Shown piece after piece: positions 14,501-24,515 of a stretch of 64,000 nucleotides of DNA; positions within the stretch are counted from its first letter, which is position 1; every line of letters begins with the position of its first letter. The notes beneath the pieces were generated by a model, which saw only the letters and a list, made by a program, of their open reading frames with translations, searched no databases and had not been told where the DNA came from. The translations under genes and the position numbers were made by a program. Origin of the DNA: Turnera subulata (Eukaryota > Streptophyta > Magnoliopsida > Malpighiales > Passifloraceae). The stretch covers positions 17,759 to 81,758 of the forward strand of contig JAKUCV010007175.1 in assembly GCA_028386065.3 (NCBI GenBank), given 5' to 3'.

Positions 14501-16580
14501 CAGTAACCGACCCAACATAAAAATAAAATAAAATAATAAAATACTAATAATTTTGCTCCTGCATCAGATCGATACTTTATCTGACCATAGAAGCCAAATG
14601 CGCCCCAAGCGCGCATGTAAGTAATTATCAGCAAAGCTCCACAAGGGTAAAAAATTTTTCCTGACATCCTGAACATGATGAGGTTGGATTTTTGTTTCTA
14701 TCAAACAGACAACATCAGCAAGACTACTATTTACACTCCGAAGAACTTCTTTTTGCTTTAACGGGTCATTGAGACCCCTAACATTCCAAGTAAGCCACTT
14801 CATTAAGTTGGCAAAGTGGGAGGAATGAAACTTTCTGGAGGAGAGACTTGAGGGGACTTTAGTTTGTTTCCCCTGCCACGTTTAGATTTAGGTCCCTTAG
14901 CAAGTTGTTGAGTTAACACACTGACACCATGAGAAGCAGCACGGGTTTTTTTGGGACTAGAAACTGCTGGTGGGATAGTGACATTTACAGAACAAGAGGT
15001 AATATTTGCAGCAGGTAGATCAATATTCAATGCCTGAGAAGGAGACTTAGAAGAGGTATTTGAAACCGTAGCCATAGGAACATCAGGCACAATAGTAGCA
15101 GAAGGCGAGACAGTGGATGTAATAGGCAAACTGGCAGTATTATTGGCGATAGAGGTACGAGCCTCATCAATACCAGGTTCAGCAGAGATCTCAAGGTCAG
15201 TAGCTCCAGTTGCTTTTTGCAGGGGGTTGGACACTGCAGCACCAGTAGCAAAGGTGACTTTCTTAACCCATTGCGTCAATGACTTCTTATTTGGACAGAG
15301 GAGTTCATGATGGCCCCAGGTTCTACACTTTGCACACCATTGAGGCTTCCAAGAATAAGCAATGTCAATGATCATACGTTCTCCATTGATATCCACTGGC
15401 AGCTCATGTTTTAAGGGTTGCGAGAAATCCACCTTGATACAAACATTTGCACAGTTATCCCGAAAAAGTTTTGAGCAGTCCTGGTCTGTATGCATAGGTG
15501 TCCCAACAGCACTAGCAATGTAGCTTAAACCCTCATGAGTAAGTAACTCTAATGGAACATTTTTGAATTTGACCCAAACGGGAAACACAGCAGAAGATGA
15601 ATCCAGCTTTTGAAATGAAGAAGACCATGGTGATAGCAACAATGGGATTCCACCAACATGCCATGGACCACGGTGTAAAGCTCGGGAGTAGGCAGATTCA
15701 TTGGGAAATTGAAATAAGAACAAGTCGTCCTTATATTTGGATACAGAAATCGCACCCACTCTACCCCAAAGCATATTCGCAATAGTGTGAATCAACCCAA
15801 TTTTAGGTGCAGTCCCCATGAATTGTCCAATTAAGCATAATGAGTATTTTTTACGGCCAATAGCAAGTAGCTCAGGTGGAATAGAGATAGTGGATTGATC
15901 ATCAGTGAATATTGGTTCAACAAATTTTAGAGAGTGAGGAGCGAGGCCAGTAGCAATTACCTTAGCCCAAGATGAACCAGAAGTAGGGGATGCATCCTTC
16001 ACAACAGAAATAGCTTCGACAGGTGCCTCTGTAACAGGTAGAGAAACTGGCGACACGGCAGAATCAGGGTCACGATGTACCAGCACAGAATCCACTACCG
16101 TCGAACCAAAAGCCACCGGAGCTGGTGTAGGTGCTTGCGTTGATTTCCCATTGAAGCGCAGGGCAGCCACCGACTTAGGGTTGGGAAAATTGAGATTACC
16201 TAAGTCCATAACAATGGCAGATTTTGAACGAGCCAAACCGGAAGAATCAAGTAGTGGAGGTACCATCGGAAAAGAACAATTGATCACCAGAGAGATTTGA
16301 GAGCTTCAAGAATGGAGTAATTTCCAGGAAAATCTGTTGAAGGAACTAGATTTTTCGAGGAAATTTTCGAGAGCTGCCTCTCTGACCCTTGCCAGAACTA
16401 GTTTGACAATCCTAGACTTGTTTTGTCTGTCTTCTTTGGGTTTGATATGTCAAAATCTTCTTATTTTGTTTTTATAGAACTATGTCAAATCTTTTTGCAC
16501 CCAGTTTACAGATGTGCTGTTGCTTTCTTCCTGGAATTAATCATCATGCTTTCTAATGAAGGTGTTGCGGAAAAGATTAG
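5530..16580 (+). CDS. SEC-C motif protein with predicted organelle presequence, split by a very long last intron
   Basis: Five coding exon segments join in phase: 5530-5785, 6058-6206, 6862-7023, 7841-7956 and 16562-16580, giving 233 residues. The N terminus (about 1-55) is rich in Ser, His and Arg and poor in acids, as in mitochondrial presequences. The middle is alpha-helical. The C terminus carries a SEC-C zinc-binding motif, CPCGSKKRYKR, completed across the last splice by RCCGKD and a stop. Choosing the acceptor at 16560-16561 restores the canonical Cys-Cys pair, whereas the nearer acceptor at about 16513 does not, so the 19-nt terminal coding segment is preferred. Intron 4 is 8.6 kb because a LINE carrying a nested LTR element lies in it, antisense to the gene. 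Similar plant proteins exist, but I do not know their function; SEC-C motifs are usually metal-binding appendages. Whether the long intron is spliced efficiently is unknown. Confidence 0.8.
8428..14803 (-). CDS. LINE copy 1 ORF2 (endonuclease-reverse transcriptase), split by an LTR element
   Basis: The frame starts at 14803 with the APE-type endonuclease (WNVRGLND, then IETKIQ) and runs to about residue 79. There the TR-GAG element at 11853-14566, with its GATCG duplication, interrupts it. It resumes in frame at 11847 and runs uninterrupted to 8428, with GDFNIVRS, the reverse transcriptase core (LMKAFDSVDW, then FADDLMVFSDG) and a C-terminal zf-RVT region. No frameshift or stop is visible apart from the insertion. 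The 1088-residue open frame at 11694-8428 is the larger remainder. Function is lost unless the insertion were absent. Confidence 0.9.
11853..12201 (-). repeat. 3' LTR of the TR-GAG element
   Basis: 349 bp, nearly identical to 14218-14566, with a few differences near 11867, 11889-11900 and 11959. It is the 3' LTR because the element reads on the minus strand. The gag open frame runs into it before stopping. Confidence 0.92.
12105..14168 (-). CDS. Gag-like protein of the TR-GAG element
   Basis: An intact frame of 687 codons. The N terminus is Gly/Arg-rich and basic. A Retrotrans_gag domain follows at about residues 120-270 (LQWWKRVEEQRVLQG, then EEYTAEFNNLLIRVG). A CCHC knuckle, CFICGEKGHFSYSC, lies near 360, followed by a strongly acidic Asp/Glu-rich tract. 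The C-terminal end reads into the 3' LTR. The protein probably packages the element RNA into particles made with a partner's polymerase. It is a transposon protein, not a host gene. Confidence 0.88.
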   Translation of the reverse strand: MVGRGRGRGQGNQNQQDILVDLQRQIAALSRDMRALRRQEPVAARMEIPEGNTNPADIPEGSRGAESTEVDDSDEENPFHNAGAAGNAAGGGLEERLVHALHLNSGGIKIEVSDFSGKMHMEDYLDWEASLENYFEWKPLVEKRKVLFVKLKLKGTALQWWKRVEEQRVLQGKPKINTWEHMKRKLRKQFLPSDYAMELYERFNSLRQRSMTVEEYTAEFNNLLIRVGLRESKEQLTSRYLSGLNRAMRDEMGVVRLFNLDDARQYALMAEKRVQHYGARRPLFGRTDRIVQKGVAVFSGNKPDPNTHKSSQGGAVNNRFGAKNSNNSGRSEKGRDSNQLKAQFSSGPSTSKAGNESRIRCFICGEKGHFSYSCPQGRVNSANLEDEEEEAFEPVNDEQDEEDGYPDEENDNEEDGYQEEESRLLLMTNKCEEEDWNSPPIYDTYSDDDDVFPLEEIAMSRQDEGKENVTATIPEEIATNKQDDNKEKVAATIADFQDPFNCTTRSLSKTDYSNEFVQLTFEKCAEEVWPKMDNYSGMYGVSHVQGDIEVIDSIWLSFVENESDQESARMKTEVKKIIEGSLRNVDSGLLQMSSSTSKEFGSCGVCVRCLAFSNSKLKDILCLEFQRKKGWQGLTGHPHDRGKLNLQTSCFQPEGIDAGAKLLVFYYFILFLCWVGYCSRVTIHVLL
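14204..14215 (-). other. Primer-binding-site-like sequence of the TR-GAG element
   Basis: TGGTAGCGGAGC begins 2 bases after the 5' LTR. It resembles the initiator-Met tRNA site TGGTATCAGAGC with two differences. The same 12-mer follows the 5' LTR of the TRIM at 58488-59669. Confidence 0.6.
14218..14566 (-). repeat. 5' LTR of the TR-GAG element
   Basis: 349 bp, with TG...CA ends. On the minus strand it holds a TATA-like TATAAATA at 14405-14398, a plausible promoter for the gag transcript. Confidence 0.92.
14398..14405 (-). promoter_or_regulatory. TATA-like box in the TR-GAG 5' LTR
   Basis: TATAAATA on the minus strand, within the 5' LTR and about 230 bp upstream of the gag ATG at 14168. The same box is present in the other LTR. 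Position and sequence fit an LTR promoter; activity is not shown. Confidence 0.5.
14803..16266 (-). CDS. LINE copy 1 ORF1 protein (nucleic-acid-binding)
   Basis: About 487 residues from the ATG at 16266; an in-frame GTG lies 21 nt upstream. The first half contains the DUF4283-like region common in plant LINE ORF1 proteins. It is followed by a CCHC knuckle, CAKCRTWGHHELLC (Cys-x2-Cys-x4-His-x4-Cys), and a Ser/Thr/Pro-rich tail ending in a basic Lys/Arg-Gly patch. Such proteins bind the element RNA. The stop overlaps the ORF2 start by one base in TAATG (14805-14801). It is uninterrupted and aligns with both halves of the inverted ORF1 of LINE copy 2. Confidence 0.9.
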   Translation of the reverse strand: MVPPLLDSSGLARSKSAIVMDLGNLNFPNPKSVAALRFNGKSTQAPTPAPVAFGSTVVDSVLVHRDPDSAVSPVSLPVTEAPVEAISVVKDASPTSGSSWAKVIATGLAPHSLKFVEPIFTDDQSTISIPPELLAIGRKKYSLCLIGQFMGTAPKIGLIHTIANMLWGRVGAISVSKYKDDLFLFQFPNESAYSRALHRGPWHVGGIPLLLSPWSSSFQKLDSSSAVFPVWVKFKNVPLELLTHEGLSYIASAVGTPMHTDQDCSKLFRDNCANVCIKVDFSQPLKHELPVDINGERMIIDIAYSWKPQWCAKCRTWGHHELLCPNKKSLTQWVKKVTFATGAAVSNPLQKATGATDLEISAEPGIDEARTSIANNTASLPITSTVSPSATIVPDVPMATVSNTSSKSPSQALNIDLPAANITSCSVNVTIPPAVSSPKKTRAASHGVSVLTQQLAKGPKSKRGRGNKLKSPQVSPPESFIPPTLPT

Positions 16581-18810
16581 GATGCTAAGACTTCAAATGG
16601 AAGGAAATGGACATGAACCTTGGATGTGTTAGAGATCCTAAGAGACAAGAGAAAAGTGAGCAGTTGCAATTGGCATTGCAGCTTTTAAATTTTTTTTTTC
16701 ACTTTGTTAGACGAGCTCTGCTGATTGCGGGCTCTAAAAAGTTAGCTTTTAGATCCGCAGGGATACAGTACAGACAGAATGCCTGCATTTGGAGCTTTTC
16801 TTGATTGTTGCTCATTGTACTGATGAGATTAGTTTGAGCAAACCTTGGCAAATTCTTTGACTACTTCTCCCCAGGTTGATTGTGCACTTTTTATGTTCTT
16901 TTAGGCGCATCATGAAAATAATATGGTTACTAAGAAGTTTCTCCATCTTAATGAAATACTGTGGGATGTGAAACATAATAGGTTGTTATAGGGTGATTTA
17001 TGACTTGGAGCTGTATTACCGAAATGAAACGTTTCTTCACTCTTTGTTCGATTTGGCAAGACAATTGGAGTTGTTGGGTTAGGAATTTGGACATCACAAA
17101 CATTTGTTTTCCGTGCATTTTCGTATACTTCTTCATATACTTTCTTTCCTATATATGTACTAGTTATAATTTGCTCGACACTTTATAAAATTACAATTAA
17201 TGAATAATTTTGTGAAAACTGCTTCTGCTGGATAAGTTAAAATAATCTCAAAATGTCATGACATCTAGTCAATGATGACATTTTTCAATTGATATGGGGT
17301 TAGTCCAAGTAGTAAGTGATTTGGTTTTCCTTAAGCAGGTTTCGGGTTCAAACTGTAGTGTATGTATAAATCCATGAAATTGAACAACGAATTACATATT
17401 AGTTTTTTTTTTAACCTTTTGGTTTAAGGGTACATGATAAAGTCAGTAAAGGAAAAAAATTAAATTCTTTAAATTAATTAATACCATATTAAAAGCTATT
17501 TATAGTCACTAAATTAAATTTTTCATTTTATAAAATAATTTATCTGAGTTGATCTTCTATACTAATGTCTTATATTTCCTTAAAAAATAAATCATATCCC
17601 ATTAACTGGATAAATATTTTTGAGAATTATAAATGCAATGAAAAAAAGTATGAATCCAATGGTATACAATGTTTAACAAGAAGGTTATAAGTTCAAATGG
17701 TGATTTTTTAAAAAAGAAAAATAAAAATTCCAGGTATAAATCGTATCTTTAACAAGATTATTAATCATAAGTGAACACTTTTCGGGGTCATAAAATTAAA
17801 AATCTGTGATATAAAAAACTTTTAATGTGTTAGTTAGTTGTAAGATTTTTTTTCTTTAAATTTTTTTCAACATTGATAGCTTCTCATGTGCGGCACAAGA
17901 TTATTTTTTTAAAAAAAATACCCAAAAAATACGGCATTTTCTCTCTCTTATGACTTCGGTAAAACGACAGCGCAAAGCATAAAATTTGGGCAGCAGAGCA
18001 CAAAAGGACGTCACTTTCTCTCATCGTAACTTTCGCATAATAATGTCAGCTCCCTTTCTCTCTCTTGTCGCAAAGCAATGGCTCTCCTCCAGTCAGTCCA
18101 GACAATCTCCACTTCTCCTCCTCACTTGAACTCTTCTTTCCACTAACTTCAAATCAGTCCTTCCACTTTCCCAGTTAAAAAGCTTTTTCCCCTCATTTTC
18201 TCTAGAAAAATAAAAAAGGTAGGAATGGGAAGAAGAATCCAACACAACTGACTACCCACTCTTTGCTTCCCTTGTGTGTTTTCACCCAAAGAATCACTTC
18301 GCATTCTCACTCTTTCTGTAAAGATTTGATCTTTGTGGTGTTCTCCTTGTTGGGTTTTGTGCCTTTTTTTCAACTGATTCTACATTAGCACGTGTATTTG
18401 GTCCTTTATAAATGGTGTGATTTGAAGTGGGTTTGTGATGATGATACTATGTGGGTTTGTTTTCTTTAGCTTCTTTTGAGTTTGAGTTACTGGGTTCTCA
18501 GCTTCTTTGAATTGTTCCTCTTGAGGGATCGGTGAATGAATCGGTTGTTTAGGTTTTGCCATTTGGGTTTGTTAGCAGGGTTGACAGTGTTTTTGCATAG
18601 TTTCTCTCTGTAAAGCATGAATTTTGCACTACCGAATATAGCCATATGTGTGATTTATTGTCAAAAGGAATATCTTTCCCATTTGTTAGTGACTGGAGTT
18701 ATGTGTCTATTGGTGTAGCAATGATGTGATCACGGACTTTTTTTTTTTTGTAGTGAAAGCTTTCTCGATGACTAGAATTAACTTTTATTAGTGATTTCAC
18801 ATTTGTAGAT
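16581..18810. other. SEC-C gene 3' flank, AT-rich spacer and DRB2-like gene 5' region
   Basis: The first few hundred bases should be the SEC-C gene 3' UTR. From 17150 to 17900 the DNA is very AT-rich and without genes. From about 17930 a pyrimidine-rich CTCTCT stretch and further T-rich sequence look like the promoter, 5' UTR exon and 5' UTR intron of the DRB2-like gene: an acceptor AG lies just 2 bases before its ATG. The 5' UTR donor could not be fixed. Confidence 0.5.
17290..17400 (+). repeat. tRNA-related SINE-like remnant
   Basis: The segment has TAGTCCAAGTAGTAAG, like an A box, and GGGTTCAAAC, like a B box, about 50 bases apart, as in tRNA-derived SINE heads. No intact body, A-tail or target duplication is evident. 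Old or partial copy; family unknown. Confidence 0.35.
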
Positions 18811-21800
18811 ATGTATAAGAACCAGTTGCAAGAATTGGCACAGAGAAGTTGCTTCAACCTTCCAGCTTATTCTTGCATAAGGGAAGGACCAGATCATGCC
18901 CCTCGGTTTAAGGCAACTGTTAACTTCAATGGTGAGACTTTCGAAAGCCCTACCTTTTGCTCTACTCTGCGGCAGGCTGAACATGCGGCTGCTGAGATAG
19001 CTCTGAACACACTAGCAAGTAGGGGCCCTTCCAGAGTATTAGCTGCTAGAGTCCTAGTAAGCATTTAATCTAATAATTATTCTTATGTAGTTTAGCTGTA
19101 TAATACATTGTCTATTGCATTTATGGATAGATAAATGTTGGTCAAGCAGTCAATATCACGCCCAGAATGTCTTGTTCATTCCCTATGCCCATAATGGTGC
19201 AAAATGTTTTGATGACTTCCCACTACTACATATATATTTTCACCACTGCAAGCTTTTTGAATAACGACTTGAGCAAAGAAGCTGATAAAACCAGCATCGA
19301 CTCTTCTACACAAGGGTTTGTGATCAATGATTACCAGTTGAAGAAATTGGCAATTTTCAACCCTTTTTCATACAAACAAATGACCAAACCTCACATAGAT
19401 AATTTTTGAACTTATCAAGCTATAACCACCATGAATTTCTTCTTAGTACAAAAATCTTCTGTTGTACAGTTCCAAACTTATGTCTTCTTGTTTCAACTTA
19501 AGCTATGATATACTGATTCAATCTGAAATTTTGAGATTTCCTTGTTTTTGTCGGAAGAAAATATATATATTTTTTTGATAATTAATGAATATATTTAGGG
19601 TAAATAATACTGAAATAAATTGTTTAAGAGTTTACATGGTTTACAAATTCTATGTTCTTATTTTATATATCCAAACATATGTTTTCACGTTTCTTCATAC
19701 ATCATTTGCTCCTAAAGATCATCCCACCAATATGAATTATATCTTTGGTTCTGTATTATTTAGGATGAAACTGGAGTCTACAAGAATTTGCTTCAGGAGA
19801 CTGCTCACAGAGCTGGCTTGAAGCTTCCAGTGTATACCACTGTTCGATCAGGACCTGGCCATGTTCCTGTCTTCTCATGCACTGTTGAGATTGCTGGAAT
19901 GACATTTACTGGGGAGACAGCTAGGACCAAGAAACAGGCTCAGAAGAACGCTGCGATGGCCGCATGGTCTGCCCTAAAAAGATGTATGCCTCCTTTCTTT
20001 CTAAATAGATTTGTGTCGGTTCTAAAGTGGGTTGAAAATTCAGATGAGAATGACTCCTCTGCCCTTTTCTACCTGAATGGCTGGGTAAAAGCTACAATAT
20101 TGATTTAAAGCACAAAGAGCTGATGCCTGTACTTGAGAAACGAGGGATGATTTCTTCCTGCATGAAGCAGTGTATGTTGTCATTACTACTGGCGGTGTAT
20201 AGAATTAACAAACCTTTATACTTCACTTTAGTTTTGGCCATTTTCTTTAGCATTATGACACTTCCTTATCATTGAAGTTTGGAGTAAAGCAACACATGTT
20301 GTAAGACCACTACAGAACAATGCATAATTCCCTTTTCTGTTTGTAAACCCTGAAAACGGAATAGAAAGGGTAAGGAAGAAAGATGACTGCAAGTGTCAAA
20401 ATGCAGACATTTGCAATTACTTGAGCATTTGAATTTTTGTGGATAGATACTTCACAAGGGTTAAAAATATTTTCTTGAGCTCTAATGTGCCACCCTATTC
20501 TATCATAAAATCCTACAGACCTTCTGCCAAGTGCCTTGTGAATCTCGAAAATATACACTCCATGCTTACTCCCTTATTCATTTGTTCCTTCATGATTATG
20601 TAGCTACATAATTGGATGATGCCAAATGGTACTCCAAGTAGGTAGTAGTAGCTCTTATTCTTGTTGTCAGTTAGGTTAGTTATACTCTTTCTCCATTGCA
20701 TTATTCTTGTGGAAATTTTTGTAGTTTTACATTTGCTCATAGTTAAAAAAACTTCATTATTAGTGATCAGGGACCCATTTGACCCTGTGCTATTCTTCTG
20801 ACGTCTTTTTCTTTGACTTCTACTGAAATATTATTCAAGATGTTTCGTGTACTTGCAGGCTGTTAACTTGTTCCCGTTTTTATATAGGTTTTACTGACTA
20901 CTATTTATTGTGTTTCTTAGTGGTTCAGCATGGCACACCTTCTTCGTCACTGGAAACTAAGAAAGGCAGTGAAGAACAGGAACAAGTTATCATCGCTCGT
21001 GTTCTAGCGTCATTAAAGCCACCAGATTTGAGGGATTCCAATCATAGTGACTACCGACAAGGAAGGTGTAGATTTGTCCCTGTCTGTAAGGACTTAACAC
21101 CTCCGGTGCCGAGTTTATATCCAGCACAGTGTCAAAGCTGGGTCTACCCCAGCTTTTCTCCAGAAATGGCCATGTGCCATTTGTGGCAGCAGGAACAATT
21201 GTTTCAGCTGCAAAACCGTCTGTTGATGCTTCAATTTCAACCTGCACCTCCTATTGGTCCTCCAATTCTTCCATTTATGCAGTCTACACTTCCTCCAGAT
21301 TCATATCTCCTTGGTCTGGCAAGGGAGCATGAACTCATGCCTGTAGTTCCTAGGATTACAATTTCCACTTCAGAGTCTTCATTAAACTTGTCGGGCAATT
21401 TGGTCTCTGATCCAGTCAGGGGAAGGTCTACGGTGACAATTCAGGAGATAAATGAGGAGAAACCAGAAGAGTCATCCAATTGCTCTCCATGTATTGTTCC
21501 TGATCCAGTTGCTTCTGGAAGCTTCATCTGTGAGCCAAGAGTCAAGCAACTGATTGATGAGGATGGCGGGCAGAAGAATAGTAAAATGGAAAGCATAGTT
21601 GAAAGTATCCAACCTGGAGGAAATGAAACTGAGAAATTTGATTGGACTTCCCATCAGAATGTGCAGTCTAGATCCAAATATACTGACCTTCCAGTGCAAA
21701 GCTCTCGTGTTGTCCAGTCTTTTGACTCTCCTCAACCTACTATAAGACATCCTCCGGGGCCAACTTTACTCGCAGGATTTAGACCAAGTCCATCTGTAGC

Positions 21801-22179
21801 ACGTCCATTGACTGATAGAACTGTGAGGCCAATATCTTCTTCTGCAGCTGCTGTAAAGAACAACAGAAACATGGGGCCTGCTTCTTCAGGGCTTGGACCA
21901 CGAGGTTCCTCAACAGATATTCCTGCACTACCAAGAATGAGAGCAGGAGTGTCTTCATATTCAGCTAGACCCCATCCACAAAGAATGAACCTTGGAGGAC
22001 TGCACCCACGGTACATGGCACCAGCTGTTCGAATAAGATCAGTTGTGCCTGTCTGTTCGGCTCCACCTGCAAGGAAACTGCCACCTTCTACTCAAGATGG
22101 ATTCTTATCTAACATAGAGACGGAACACACTGGAGGTATGGTGGCAACAAGATCTGACATTGGTAAGCCTCACATTTGA
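18811..22179 (+). CDS. DRB2-like double-stranded RNA-binding protein
   Basis: Three exons join in phase: 18811-19056, 19764-19983 and 20921-22179, giving 574 residues. Two dsRNA-binding domains stand in tandem at about 1-70 (opening MYKNQLQELAQRSCFNLP) and 83-152 (VYKNLLQETAHRAGLKLP), each ending in the conserved AA-rich helix. The N-terminal block closely matches Arabidopsis DRB2. Exon 3 adds a long low-complexity tail rich in Pro, Ser and Arg, beginning with a QVIIARVLASL segment that the DRB2 family shares. DRB proteins partner with Dicer-like enzymes in small-RNA and translational silencing. An alternative donor at 22163 could extend the last exon elsewhere, but the simple stop at 22179 gives a plausible end. 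DRB3 or DRB5 relatives cannot be ruled out. Confidence 0.9.
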
Positions 22180-23108
22180 GCACGGTCATAGGTTCTAAAG
22201 AAATTTTCATAGTTTTCCGTTCTAGGTCCGGTTAATTTTATGGTTGAATTTAGAGCAATCTTGTCTTTGGGCGGCTGCTGATACTTGTTAGAAGCAACCA
22301 AGGTAAAGAGGGAGAGGTGTTCCATAAGTTGATAAATTTTGAAAATCATATTCTTTGTGCTGTATCATGTTACTCTTGAAAGAATGATAATTGTTGCAGT
22401 ATAATGTAAATAACTACAGAAGATGTTGTTATCTTGATTAATTTTCAGTTTTCTTCCTGTCTGGAAGTGTTACATATTTCTGTACAGATGCATGAACTAA
22501 CTATCATCAATACAGCTCTGTTTCTTGCTTGGCCTATTTTGACTTCGAGTCCTGGACCAATCCCCCCTGCTAAGTCTTTAACAGAGCAAAAGTGACACTA
22601 CATATATTGATGAATTTTGGAGTTAACTTGTATAATCCTCCTTTAGCAAACTGCTTGCAAGCTTGGGAAAAGGGGAAAGAAGAGGGAATGGATGGTGTGG
22701 AAAGAAAATGGATAGTAGGAATGCATTATTCCCCTTTTCTTCAACAAATAGAGAAAGGTATTGCAAGAAGGAATGTATCTTCCTAAATGCAAATAAAGGT
22801 GCTTCTGCTCAAACAGTAGTTAACAGATGTTTTAGTCTGGTCTATGAGATTAATGGGAATAATTTAGTCTTCAATAGTACTCCGGTTAATTGGGAGAGGC
22901 CTTTCGATATTATTCTTCTCCGGTCTCAGCCTAGACAAGAAAATTAACACGTTTCTTGGTCTCTCTCATAGAAGGTTAAATTACGGGTAGCTCTAACTCG
23001 ACTCGTTAGGGAAATACTCAAGCTCGATCGAATTTTAATTTTTAGGCTTGAGCTCAATGGGTAAACAAATAGTTCGATCTTGAGCACGATTGGTAAACGA
23101 ATTGTCTC
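22180..23108. other. 3' flank of the DRB2-like gene and spacer
   Basis: This holds the expected 3' UTR, then non-coding DNA. The frames at 22592-22786 and 22663-22947 show no domain. From about 22970 a repeat rich in GAGCTCGA-like words begins, listed separately. Confidence 0.5.
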
Positions 23109-23340
23109 AAATTTGAACCAACTTGATTAAGCTCGACCCGAATCTACGTAGTTTTACGCACGAACGCATGAATAGGCTTGTGAATTTACCGAGTCAAGTA
23201 TTACTAAGCTCGAACTCGACTCGTTACAACTAAGCTCAACTTGAGCTTGGTTTCAACTTGATGAAACCCTCTCGAATTCAAGTTATCTTCGACTCCATTT
23301 CGATATATGTTTCTATTGCTTAACGCTTTAAAAGAAAAAA
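22970..23340. repeat. Dispersed repeat rich in CTCGA/GAGCTC words, copy 1
   Basis: Repeated ACTCGACTCGTT, AGCTCGA and AAACGAATTG words recur here, at 43205-43505 and in the duplicated copy at 61701-61925. Such sequence is common in plant non-autonomous DNA transposons. I could not define termini or a target duplication. Confidence 0.45.
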
Positions 23341-24515
23341 AGAGAGAAGTCAATCATAATTCGAGGACACAACTTCACCGGTTCAAGTGATGCATTTGGT
23401 CTCTCTGAAGTATAGAGTTCTTTTACTTCTTAATTGGACCAGCTTGAGGATGTGGGAAAAAGAAATAGTTGGAGGACAGGGAATATGGTCATATACCACA
23501 AAATGACTGAACTCGTCCTCCAATATAAATCTTGGACTTGGCCTGGATCAATAGCCTTTTATCCTGACCATGTCTGTCTCTTAGGCTGCGTTTGGACCGC
23601 GGGTATGGGACAGGCGCGCTGGGCTTAATTTGCAGAGGCCCGATGTTTGGATGGCGGGGCGGGATTATCGGATAGACTCAAGTCCAACGCGCGTTGGACT
23701 AAAACGAAATTTTTTCTCCTCTCCGACCCCTAGGAACAGAACAGAAGTCCTTGAACAGCACTGTTTCTACGACGAAATTACCCTTACCGAATTTAATTAA
23801 TACCTACACTATCCTCGTTGATAAAATCCTATTTTCTTCTCATTTTTTTTTTTAAATTCTTCTCTTCTCACCTCTCTTCGTTCTCTCTCCCTCTCCCTCT
23901 CCCTCTCCCTCCCTCCCCATCTCCCTCCCTTACGAATTCTGTGAGATGATTATAATCTTCAACCTCTTTTTCTTTGCTCCTCCCCTCCCCGATTCGTCCT
24001 CCTCCCCTTTCTTTCTTGACTCCTCCTCTCATCTTCTTCATTTTTTTTTGATTAAAATCTTCATCCTTTTCTCTTTTCCTTATATGTTTTCTTCCACCCT
24101 CTTTATCACCAATTCCGGCCATGGAAGCCACCAAAGAGACGCTGGGAAAGGCGATTCAGATGAAAGGGAAGAAACTAGGGGCAGATTTAAGGTTGAATTG
24201 GGGCTCAATTTGGTGAATTGGAACCTAGGGTTCATCCTATACCAAATTGGGGATTTTTCCAATTTTGAGTTATAATCCTCAAATTTTTTGAGGATAATTA
24301 TTTGACAAATATTGTTTAATGTGTGGGAATGGGTAGTTTGGATTGATTTGGACGATTTTAATGAATTTAATTTCTAGGGTTCATCTTTGATGATACTTGG
24401 GGATTTTTCCTAATTTGAGTTATAATTCAAATTGTTTGAGGGGAATTATTTGACAAGTATTGTTTAATGCGTGGAATGGGTAGTTTGGATTGATTTGGAC
24501 GATTTTGATGAATTT

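Larger units (their letters stand above)
11853..14566 (-). mobile_element. TR-GAG type non-autonomous LTR retrotransposon nested in LINE copy 1
   Basis: Two 349-bp terminal repeats bound a 2.0 kb interior and begin and end TGATG...CATCA. The 5-bp target duplication is GATCG (11848-11852 and 14567-14571). The interior encodes only a Gag-like protein; no protease, reverse transcriptase, RNase H or integrase is present. In element sense, a primer-binding-site-like TGGTAGCGGAGC follows the 5' LTR (14215-14204) and a purine tract ending in TGAGGGGAT precedes the 3' LTR. The LTRs differ at only a handful of positions, so the insertion is recent. This matches the published TR-GAG class. Its enzymes must come from an autonomous partner. 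Confidence 0.92.
8296..16389 (-). mobile_element. Full-length L1-type LINE (copy 1) in the last intron of the SEC-C gene
   Basis: The element lies antisense to the host gene. Its A-tail appears as a T run from 8296. It is flanked by a perfect 15-bp target duplication, TGCCAGAACTAGTTT, at 8281-8295 and 16390-16404. It has ORF1 (DUF4283-like N-terminal region and CCHC knuckle) and ORF2 (endonuclease, reverse transcriptase, zf-RVT). A 2.7 kb LTR element sits inside ORF2; without it the LINE is about 5.4 kb. Apart from that insertion both frames are open, so the copy appears young. It belongs to the same family as the LINE at 25558-30959. Confidence 0.92.

Noticed and set aside
16423..16632. Alternative last exon of the SEC-C gene using the acceptor at about 16513
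   Set aside because: It would give RCAVAFF instead of the canonical Cys-Cys end; the acceptor at 16561 restores RCCGKD and a stop.
23868..24134. Arg/Gly/Glu-rich minus-strand open frame
   Set aside because: It is a translation of a CT-rich simple repeat inside a transposon.
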